Of a stretch of DNA of 12,367 nucleotides, positions 6,639-12,367 are shown piece by piece. The notes below the pieces were generated by a model that saw only the letters and a list, made by a program, of their open reading frames with translations, made no database searches and had not been told where the DNA came from. How positions within the stretch are numbered: position 1 is the first letter of the stretch; every line of letters begins with the position of its first letter. The stretch is taken from the NCBI GenBank assembly GCA_051953655.1, contig JBQCIO010000086.1:1-12367 (forward strand), in the 5' to 3' direction. A program made the translations under genes and the position numbers. The DNA is from JBQCHF01 sp051953655. GTDB taxonomy: Bacteria > Actinomycetota > Actinomycetes > Motilibacterales > Motilibacteraceae.

Positions 6639-8389
6639 GCCGTCACGAGCACGGCGGGGGCAGCGGCGACGTCGACCCGCTGGAGTACGCCGCCGTCCAC
6701 GGCCCGCGCGCCGGCGACCGGGTGCGGCTGGGCGACACCGGACTGGTGGTGCGGGTCCAGTCCGACAGCCAGTCGGAGGGGGACGAGTTCCTCGTCGGCT
6801 TCGGCAAGACAGCCCGCGACGGCATGCACCTCAAGGCCGCCGCCGTCCGTGAGACCTGCGACGTCGTGGTGAGCAACGTCCTCGTCATCGACGCGGTTCT
6901 CGGCGTGAGGAAGACCTCGATCGGCATCCGGGGCGGCCGGATCGCCTCGATGGGGCGGGCAGGGAACCCGGACACCATGGCCGGGGTCGACGTCGTCGTC
7001 GGCACGGGCACGACGATCGTGGCCGGAGAGGGCCTCATCGCGACCGCGGGCGCTGTGGACACCCACGTGCACCTGCTCAGTCCGCGGATCATGGAGGCGC
7101 TGCTCTCCTCCGGTGTCACGACGGCGATCTGCCAGGAGTTCGGCCCGGTGTGGGGCGTGGGCGTGAACTCCCCCTGGGCCTTGCACCACGCGGTGGGCGC
7201 CTTCGACGCCTACCCCGTCAATGTGGGTTTCCTGGCCAGAGGATCCTCGTCCGACCCGGCACCGTTGGTGGAGGCGCTCACCGAGGGCGGGGCGTGCGGG
7301 TTCAAGGTGCACGAGGACCTCGGCGCCCACACCCGCGCCCTGGACACCGCGCTGCGGGTGGCGGACGAGCACGACGTGCAGGTGGCCGTGCACACCGACG
7401 GGCTCAACGAGTGCCTCACCGTGGACGACACGCTCGCCGTGCTGGACGGCCGCACCGTCCACGCCTTCCACATCGAGGGCTGCGGCGGCGGGCACGTGCC
7501 CGACGTGCTGCGGATGGCCGGCGTGCCCAACGTCATCGGCTCGTCCACCAACCCCACGCTGCCCTTCGGCCGCGACGCGGTGGCCGAGCACTACCCGATG
7601 ATCGTGACCGTCCACGGCCTGAAGCCGGACCTGCCCGGCGACGCCGCGCTGGCCCGTGACCGGATCCGCGCGGCCACGATGGGCGCGGAAAGCGTGCTGC
7701 ACGACCTCGGGCTCATCGGCATCACCTCCTCCGACGCGCAGGGCATGGGGCGGGCCGGGGAGACCGTGCGACGGACCTTCGCGATGGCCGCGGCCATGGC
7801 CGCCCAGCGGGGGCCGCTCGCCGGTGCTGGTGGCGGCGACGACAAAGACGACGACAACGACCGGGTCCTGCGCTACGTCGCCAAGCTGACCATCAACCCC
7901 GCGATCGCCCACGGGCTGGCGCACGAGGTCGGCTCGCTCGAGGTCGGCAAGCTCGCCGACGTCGTGCTGTGGCGCCCCGAGCTGTTCGGCGCCAAGCCCC
8001 AGCTGGTGCTCAAGGCGGGCTTCCCGGCCTGGGGCGTCACCGGCGACCCCAACGCCGCCACCGACGACTGCCAGCCGCTGGTGCTCGGGCCGCAGGTGGG
8101 CGCCCACGGGGCCGCCCCGGCGGAGCTGTCGGTCGTCTTCGTCGCCCGGGCCATGCTGGAGGCGGGCTCCGGTCAGGGCGACCGGGGCGCCGTCGGCGGG
8201 CTGCGCACCCGCCGGCGCCGGGTGGCGGTCCAGGGGACGAGGACGATCGGCAACCAGGACATGCTGCGCAACGGGACCCTCGGTCGCGTCGACGTCGACC
8301 CCCGCACCGGCGAGGTCTTCCTCGACGGCGAGCCGGTGCGCAGCGAGCCGGTCGACGCCGTGCCGCTCGGCCGCCTCTACTTCCTCTGA
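6635..8389 (+). CDS. ureC: Divergent urease alpha subunit (UreC-like amidohydrolase)
   Basis: This 584-residue protein is homologous along its length to urease alpha, the nickel amidohydrolase that splits urea to ammonia and carbamate. Metal ligands are all present: His144 and His146 (DTHVH), carbamylated-lysine candidate Lys224 (FKVHED), His253 (VHTDGLNE), His279 (FHIEG) and Asp367 (TSSDAQ). His226, flap His327 and Arg343 are also kept. Spacings H279-H327-D367 (48, 40) equal those of Klebsiella urease as I recall it. Unusual points: the flap Cys is Val326; HEDWG reads HEDLG; AMGR reads GMGR; and the loop GTHATTCTPG, which holds a substrate-contacting Ala, is replaced by a shorter unrelated stretch (172-179). 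An Asp-rich insert, GDDKDDDND, lies at 401-409. ATG 6635 follows GGGGGA, overlapping ureAB by four bases. No ureDEFG is present here, so nickel loading must come from elsewhere, or the metal or substrate differs. Confidence 0.88.
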   Translation: MSRHEHGGGSGDVDPLEYAAVHGPRAGDRVRLGDTGLVVRVQSDSQSEGDEFLVGFGKTARDGMHLKAAAVRETCDVVVSNVLVIDAVLGVRKTSIGIRGGRIASMGRAGNPDTMAGVDVVVGTGTTIVAGEGLIATAGAVDTHVHLLSPRIMEALLSSGVTTAICQEFGPVWGVGVNSPWALHHAVGAFDAYPVNVGFLARGSSSDPAPLVEALTEGGACGFKVHEDLGAHTRALDTALRVADEHDVQVAVHTDGLNECLTVDDTLAVLDGRTVHAFHIEGCGGGHVPDVLRMAGVPNVIGSSTNPTLPFGRDAVAEHYPMIVTVHGLKPDLPGDAALARDRIRAATMGAESVLHDLGLIGITSSDAQGMGRAGETVRRTFAMAAAMAAQRGPLAGAGGGDDKDDDNDRVLRYVAKLTINPAIAHGLAHEVGSLEVGKLADVVLWRPELFGAKPQLVLKAGFPAWGVTGDPNAATDDCQPLVLGPQVGAHGAAPAELSVVFVARAMLEAGSGQGDRGAVGGLRTRRRRVAVQGTRTIGNQDMLRNGTLGRVDVDPRTGEVFLDGEPVRSEPVDAVPLGRLYFL

Positions 8390-8402
8390 CGCGACCGGCC
8401 CG

Positions 8403-8428
8403 CTCAAGTCCCCCGGCCAGGTGCCGAT
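8403..8428 (+). promoter_or_regulatory. FliA/SigD/WhiG-type flagellar promoter
   Basis: CTCA (8403-8406), 16 bases, then GCCGAT (8423-8428). This matches the motility-sigma pattern: TAAA-N14-16-CCGATAT for SigD, TAAA-N16-GCCGATAA for WhiG, and, as I recall, CTCA-N15-17-GCCGAA for FliA in Actinoplanes. Transcription should start near 8435-8440, leaving a 5' leader of about 55 bases before the GTG at 8493. The leader holds a weak hairpin (CCTGC 8443-8447 with TTGCAGG 8455-8461). Confidence 0.65.
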
Positions 8429-8480
8429 CTCCGCACTCAGGACCTGCGCAAAGGTTGCAGGGAGGGAAGGACGCGGAGCG

Positions 8481-8487
8481 GGGAGGG
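8481..8487 (+). promoter_or_regulatory. Ribosome binding site deciding the start at 8493
   Basis: GGGAGGG lies five bases before GTG 8493. It favours this start over GTG 8421, which overlaps the promoter -10 box, and over GTG 8487, which overlaps the ribosome site itself. Confidence 0.6.
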
Positions 8488-8492
8488 TGAGG

Positions 8493-11400
8493 GTGACGAG
8501 CACACGGAGCCTTCGCGCTTCCGTGACGGGGCCGTTGCACGAGAGGTCGAGCGAGCGACCGCACCAGTCGTCGCCTGAGCCCCCGCATCAGCAGCGGGGA
8601 CCCGGTCGCGGGGACCTCGAGGACCCGCTGTCGCAGCGGCAGCGCCTGCGGGCCGCTCTGCGGGCCGTGGCCCACGCGTCGGCGGCGGACGTCCTGCACG
8701 AGGCCTGCCGGCAGGCGCTGGACCTGGTGCAGGCCGACCAGGCCATCGTGTCCGCCCCCACGAGCGGCGGCAGCCTCACCGTGCTCGCCACCGCCGGGCC
8801 GGGCCTCGTCCCGGTCGGGCACCGGATCCCGTGCGCCGGCACGCTCGGCGGCCTGGCCCTGGCCACCGGCGAAGCCCTGCTGTGCCACGACTCCCGCTGC
8901 GACCCGCGGACCCTGGCGACGGTCAGCCTGGGGGCCGGTGCGGTCTCCTCGATCATGGCCCCGCTGGAGCGCGACGGCCGGCAGGTCGCCGTGCTGGCCC
9001 TGCTGAGCGGGGTGCCGGACTCCTTCGACGAAGCCGACCTCGAGCTGCTCGCCCTGTTCGGCGACGTCATCTCCGCCCGGCTGACGACCTCGCTGCTCGC
9101 CGAGGAGCGCGAGGGGATGTCCCTCGCGCTGGGGGAGCAGGCGCGGCTGCTCACCACGGTGTTCGAGGCCATCGACGAAGGCATCGCCGTCAGCGACGGC
9201 GACGGCCGCATCGTCATGGTCAACGCGGCGGCCGAGCGCATCCTCGGCCGAGGACGGGACGAGATCGTCGCGCACCGGGCCACCGCCCCGGTCTGGCGGA
9301 CGGTCCACCCCGACGGGTCGGACTGGCCCGGCGACACCCATCCCACCGCGCTCGTGCTGCGGACCGGGCGGGCCGTCGTCGGCCGCACGATGGGCATCCA
9401 CCACCCCGACGGGCAGCTGCGCTGGCTCGCGGTGTCGGCGACCCCGGTGGGCGAGGCGGGCCAGGTCGACAGCGTCGTCACCACCTTCCTGGACATCACC
9501 GACGCGCGGGCGTCGGTGCAGGCGCTGGCCGGGTCCGAGGCGCGGCTGCGCGCCGCCTCAGAGCTCACCGGTCTGGCCTGGTGGGAGTACGACGTCGCCT
9601 CGGACTCCCACGTGTGGTCGGAGACGATGTTCCGGCTCGCCGGCATCGACCCCGCGGAGGGCGCCCCCGACGGCGAGGGGTGGCTCGCCTGCATGCACCC
9701 CGACGACCGGCCGGCGGCCGAGGAGATGCTGCCCCGGCTGTCCGACGGGCCCACGGTCAACCTCTTCCGCGTCGTGCACCCCGACGGGAGCGTGCGCACT
9801 CTGCAGAGCTGGTCCGACGTCGAGACGGATCCGGCAGGAGCGGTCGTCCGCGTCTTCGGCACCACTCTCGACGTCAGCGAGCGGGAGGCGGCCGCGCTGC
9901 AGCTCGCCGAGTCCGAGCGCCGGCTGGCCGAAGCCCAGGAGATGGCCGGCCTGGCCTGGTGGGAGTGGCAGACCGGCACCGGCTCGCTGCGCTGGTCGGC
10001 CGGGATGCACCGGCTCGCCGGCTTCGAGCCCGGCGGGACGCCCGATGCGGAGACCTGGCTCTCCCTGGTGCACCCGGACGACCGGGACAGCAGCGGCGAG
10101 CTGGAGCGCCGCGCGCTGGAGCACGGGGAGCCCTACGAGCACGTCTTCCGGATCGTCCGACCGGACGGCGAGGTGCGCCACCTGCGGTCCAGCACCAGGC
10201 CGATGTACGACGCCGCCGGGCGGATCGTCGGGCTGCGCGGCGCCACGCTGGACGTCACCGTGCAGGAGACGGCCGCCCAGGAGCTGACCGCCCGCGAGGA
10301 GCAGTTCCGCATCGCCTTCGACGACGCCCCCACCGGCCTGGTCATGTTCGACGTCCTGCCCGACGGACGTCGGCGCGTCCTCCGGGCCAACGCCGCCCTG
10401 GCGCGCATGCTCGGGTGGAGCGTGGACGAGCTGCTCGCGATGGACCCGATCCTGTGGGTGGACCCCGAGCGCCGCGACCGCGACGCCCAGGGGATCGCGC
10501 AGCTGGCGGCCGGCGAGCTCGGTCCGGTCACCCTGGAGCAGCGCTACCGGCACCGGGACGGGCACGCCGTGCCCGCCTGGGTCGTCGTGACGCCGGTCCG
10601 CGGGCCTGACCGGTCCGTGCGCTACCTCATGGCGCACGTGGTCGACCTGACCCAGCAGCACGCGCAGCGGGCCGAGCTGCAGCGGCTGGCGCTCACGGAC
10701 ACCCTCACCGGCCTGGCCAACCGCGCCCTGGTGCAGGACCGCACCGAGCAGGCGCTCAAGGGGCTGCGCCGGCGCGGCGGGCACGTGGCGATGCTGCTGC
10801 TCGACCTGGACGGTTTCAAGCGCTGCAACGACAGTCTCGGCCACCAGCAGGGCGACCATCTGCTCGTCGAGGTGGCCGGGCGCCTGCGCGCCGTCACCCG
10901 GGCGGGCACGACGGTCGGCCGCCTCGGCGGCGACGAGTTCGTCGTCGTCCTCGAGCACCTGGACGACCCCGACGACGCGCTGAAGGTCGCCCAGCGGATC
11001 CTGGACGCGCTGCGTCAGCCGCACCGCCTGGCCGGCACCGCGATCACCGCCACCGGCAGCGTGGGGATCGCCGTGACCGACGATCCCTCGACCAGCCAGG
11101 CGGACCTGCTCCGCGACGCCGACCTCGCCCTCTACGCGGCCAAGGACGCCGGGCGCGACCGGGCCGTGGTGTTCGACGACACCCTGCGGGTGGACGCCGA
11201 CCGCCGGCTGACCGCCGAGGTCCAGGTCCGACGAGCGCTAGGAGACGACGCCCTGCGCATCGTCTGCCAGCCCGTGGTCGAGCTCGCCACTGGACGGGTG
11301 GTCAGCGCGGAGGCCCTGGTGCGCGTGCAGGACCCGCACCGCGGCCTGGTCCTCCCCGAGCACTTCATCGACGTCGCCGAGGGCACCGGCCTGATCGTCG

Positions 11401-11963
11401 ACGTCGACTTCTGGATGCTGGAGCGGGCCGCCCGCGCGCTGGCCGAGCGGCAGCAGGTCCCCGACGCCTCCGGCCGGCTGCACGCGCTGGACCGGGTCGC
11501 CGTCAACGTCTCCGGCGCCACCCTCGCCGACCCGCGCTTCGCCGCCCGCTTCGACGCCGTCCTCGCGGCCTGGCGGGTGCCGCCCCGGCAGCTCGTCGTC
11601 GAGATCACCGAGTCCACCCTGCTCGCACCGACCCCGGCCGTCGGGCACGCGCTCGAGCACGTGCGCTGCACCGGCGCCCAGCTCGGGCTGGACGACTTCG
11701 GCACCGGCTGGTCCGCCCTGTCCTACCTGCAGCGCTACGAGCTCGACTTCCTCAAGGTGGACCGCTCGTTCGTGGCCCGGCTGGGCTCCTCGGCCAAGGA
11801 CCGCGCCCTGGTGAAGTCGATCGTCGACCTCGCCCACGCTGTCGGCCTGGTCGTCACCGCCGAGGGCGTGGAGACCTCCGAGCAGGTCGAGCTGCTGCGG
11901 GAGATGGGTTGCGAGCACGCGCAGGGGTGGTTCTTCGGGAGGCCGGAACCGCCGGTGGGGTGA
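8493..11963 (+). CDS. GAF-PAS(x4)-GGDEF-EAL cyclic di-GMP protein
   Basis: The 1156-residue protein has no membrane segment and is probably cytoplasmic. After a Ser/Pro/Arg-rich tail (1-45) come GAF (about 50-200), PAS1 (about 218-340), PAS2 (about 350-465), PAS3 (about 475-590), PAS4 (about 600-720), GGDEF (about 730-890) and EAL (about 905-1150). PAS2 and PAS3 are near copies (GLAWWEYD / GLAWWEWQ; both end in HPDDR). The cyclase site is intact: DLDGFKRCNDSLGH at 771-784 and GGDEF at 812-816. The upstream inhibitory I-site RxxD reads RAGT and is lost. The EAL site is intact: EALVR (940-944), NVSG, EITES, DDFGTGWS (1067-1074), LKVDRSF, AEGVET and AQGWFFGRP. It could both make and degrade c-di-GMP, with the sensor part choosing. 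GTG 8493 is set by GGGAGGG. The flagellar-type promoter upstream points to control of motility. The input signal is unknown. Confidence 0.93.
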   Translation: MTSTRSLRASVTGPLHERSSERPHQSSPEPPHQQRGPGRGDLEDPLSQRQRLRAALRAVAHASAADVLHEACRQALDLVQADQAIVSAPTSGGSLTVLATAGPGLVPVGHRIPCAGTLGGLALATGEALLCHDSRCDPRTLATVSLGAGAVSSIMAPLERDGRQVAVLALLSGVPDSFDEADLELLALFGDVISARLTTSLLAEEREGMSLALGEQARLLTTVFEAIDEGIAVSDGDGRIVMVNAAAERILGRGRDEIVAHRATAPVWRTVHPDGSDWPGDTHPTALVLRTGRAVVGRTMGIHHPDGQLRWLAVSATPVGEAGQVDSVVTTFLDITDARASVQALAGSEARLRAASELTGLAWWEYDVASDSHVWSETMFRLAGIDPAEGAPDGEGWLACMHPDDRPAAEEMLPRLSDGPTVNLFRVVHPDGSVRTLQSWSDVETDPAGAVVRVFGTTLDVSEREAAALQLAESERRLAEAQEMAGLAWWEWQTGTGSLRWSAGMHRLAGFEPGGTPDAETWLSLVHPDDRDSSGELERRALEHGEPYEHVFRIVRPDGEVRHLRSSTRPMYDAAGRIVGLRGATLDVTVQETAAQELTAREEQFRIAFDDAPTGLVMFDVLPDGRRRVLRANAALARMLGWSVDELLAMDPILWVDPERRDRDAQGIAQLAAGELGPVTLEQRYRHRDGHAVPAWVVVTPVRGPDRSVRYLMAHVVDLTQQHAQRAELQRLALTDTLTGLANRALVQDRTEQALKGLRRRGGHVAMLLLDLDGFKRCNDSLGHQQGDHLLVEVAGRLRAVTRAGTTVGRLGGDEFVVVLEHLDDPDDALKVAQRILDALRQPHRLAGTAITATGSVGIAVTDDPSTSQADLLRDADLALYAAKDAGRDRAVVFDDTLRVDADRRLTAEVQVRRALGDDALRIVCQPVVELATGRVVSAEALVRVQDPHRGLVLPEHFIDVAEGTGLIVDVDFWMLERAARALAERQQVPDASGRLHALDRVAVNVSGATLADPRFAARFDAVLAAWRVPPRQLVVEITESTLLAPTPAVGHALEHVRCTGAQLGLDDFGTGWSALSYLQRYELDFLKVDRSFVARLGSSAKDRALVKSIVDLAHAVGLVVTAEGVETSEQVELLREMGCEHAQGWFFGRPEPPVG

Positions 11964-12062
11964 GGGGTTCCGCTCGCCGTGATCATGCAGGAATGGTGAG
12001 GGTCAGATCGCTCCGCCCCCCCGGTTCGGCCGTGGTCTCGATCCAAGGCGGCCGTTGACGGG

Positions 12063-12082
12063 GCGGCCCGGCGGGGGGCCGC
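12063..12082 (+). terminator. Terminator-like hairpin after the GGDEF-EAL gene
   Basis: GCGGCCC (12063-12069) pairs with GGGCCGC (12076-12082) around a six-base loop, followed by TTCTC. It lies 99 bases after the stop codon and is nested inside a longer GC-rich pair (12047-12101). It is the first strong hairpin after the gene. Confidence 0.4.
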
Positions 12083-12108
12083 TTCTCGGTGGCCGGCCGC
12101 CGGTTTCT

Positions 12109-12164
12109 GCGGATCTTGAGGCCTGGTGCACCCTCGCCGAGCGTGCGGGTGCATCAAGATCCGC
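12109..12164. repeat. Bulged palindrome with 18-base arms
   Basis: GCGGATCTTGA (12109-12119) pairs with TCAAGATCCGC (12154-12164), and TGCACCC (12127-12133) pairs with GGGTGCA (12147-12153). The right arm is continuous, the left arm has a seven-base bulge, and the loop is 13 bases. The AT-containing perfect outer stem stands out from the surrounding GC-rich DNA and resembles a REP/MITE-like dispersed element more than a terminator. Confidence 0.6.
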
Positions 12165-12206
12165 GCGGGCGACGGCGTCAGCCTTCTGATCCGGCTCTCC
12201 CACGCG

Positions 12207-12225
12207 CTCCGACGGCTCGTCGGAG
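12207..12225. repeat. Perfect short hairpin
   Basis: CTCCGACG (12207-12214) and CGTCGGAG (12218-12225) form an eight-base perfect stem with a three-base GCT loop. It may be an operator or part of a larger structured transcript, since CTCTC (12196-12200) and GAGAG flank it. Confidence 0.45.
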
Positions 12226-12234
12226 GCCGTCCAG

Positions 12235-12265
12235 GTGAGAGAGGGGACCTTTTCGGCCCCTTCAC
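12235..12265. repeat. Interrupted hairpin, possible terminator
   Basis: GTGA (12235-12238) pairs with TCAC (12262-12265), AGGGG (12242-12246) with CCCCT (12257-12261), and CC with GG around a TTTTC loop. There is a three-base and a one-base bulge on the left. It could end a minus-strand transcript coming from the right or be part of a leader. No U-tract is seen. Confidence 0.35.
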
Positions 12266-12367
12266 AGGACGTATGTCCCCGCCCCACCCCCGGTCACCGG
12301 GTCGATCCTTGTGGTGTCAAACGATCAACAGTTCGACGGGAGCCAGGACCGGTCCCCACCCCGGTCC

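Larger units (their letters stand above)
11964..12367. other. Non-coding 404-base tail rich in inverted repeats
   Basis: No frame here shows the strong third-position GC bias of the real genes, so I call nothing coding up to the window end. It holds the four hairpins listed separately, an imperfect outer pair GGCGGCCG (12047-12054) / CGGCCGCC (12094-12101), and small palindromes near the end: GGAC-GTAT-GTCC (12267-12278) and GGACCGGTCC (12346-12355). The last 100 bases may be the 5' region of a gene to the right. I see no convincing -35/-10 pair or riboswitch. Confidence 0.55.

Noticed and set aside
8421..8492. Earlier GTG start for the GGDEF-EAL gene
   Set aside because: It coincides with the GCCGAT promoter box and has no ribosome site; GTG 8493 behind GGGAGGG is better.
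6605..8503. Minus-strand open frame of 632 codons opposite ureC
   Set aside because: Antisense to a clear urease alpha homologue, with a His/Gly/Ala-rich translation resembling no family.
12003..12287. Minus-strand 94-codon frame in the terminal non-coding stretch
   Set aside because: It spans the 12109-12164 palindrome and other hairpins and has no recognisable motif or the host codon bias.
12235..12367. Riboswitch (c-di-AMP or cobalamin type) before a gene to the right
   Set aside because: There are several hairpins, but I could not match the conserved core bases of any class.

Overview
The window is very GC-rich, with GC3 near 100% in real genes, many GTG starts, a PGAP-style mix of SD-led and apparently SD-less starts, and a CFP30B-type VOC protein. 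This points to a free-living actinobacterium. A member of the Geodermatophilaceae (Blastococcus, Modestobacter or Geodermatophilus) or a close relative is my best guess, but the genus is inference. I see no insertion sequence, phage gene, CRISPR array, tRNA or rRNA. The region looks chromosomal and ordinary in composition throughout.

Left part (1-3000): three consecutive GC-rich inverted repeats (4-103) lie downstream of a very small minus-strand gene of 31 codons (143-238) that I do not recognise but whose codon use is clearly coding. A small plus-strand six-cysteine, zinc-ribbon-like protein follows (386-649). Next comes a minus-strand pair: otsA, trehalose-6-phosphate synthase, and downstream of it a two-domain VOC protein resembling mycobacterial CFP30B. 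OtsB (the phosphatase) is not in the window.

Centre (3000-5930): a plus-strand HtrA-like serine protease, predicted to be a lipoprotein with a trypsin domain and a PDZ domain, shares a 230-base divergent promoter region with otsA. Its 3' end overlaps, by 35 bases, the convergent gene for a multi-pass membrane protein with two DUF4389-type repeats.

Right part (5930-12367): a fused urease gamma/beta gene and a urease alpha gene overlap by ATGA and form an orphan two-gene operon with no ureDEFG here. The alpha subunit keeps every metal ligand but has lost the flap cysteine and carries a remodelled, four-residue-shorter substrate loop, so it may not be an ordinary urease. This is the most interesting locus in the window. 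Behind it lies a 1156-residue soluble GAF-PAS(x4)-GGDEF-EAL protein with both catalytic motifs intact. It is preceded by a near-perfect FliA/SigD/WhiG-type flagellar promoter (CTCA-N16-GCCGAT), which places it in a motility regulon. The last 400 bases are non-coding and full of inverted repeats, including a terminator-like hairpin and a bulged 18-base-arm palindrome that may be a dispersed repeat.
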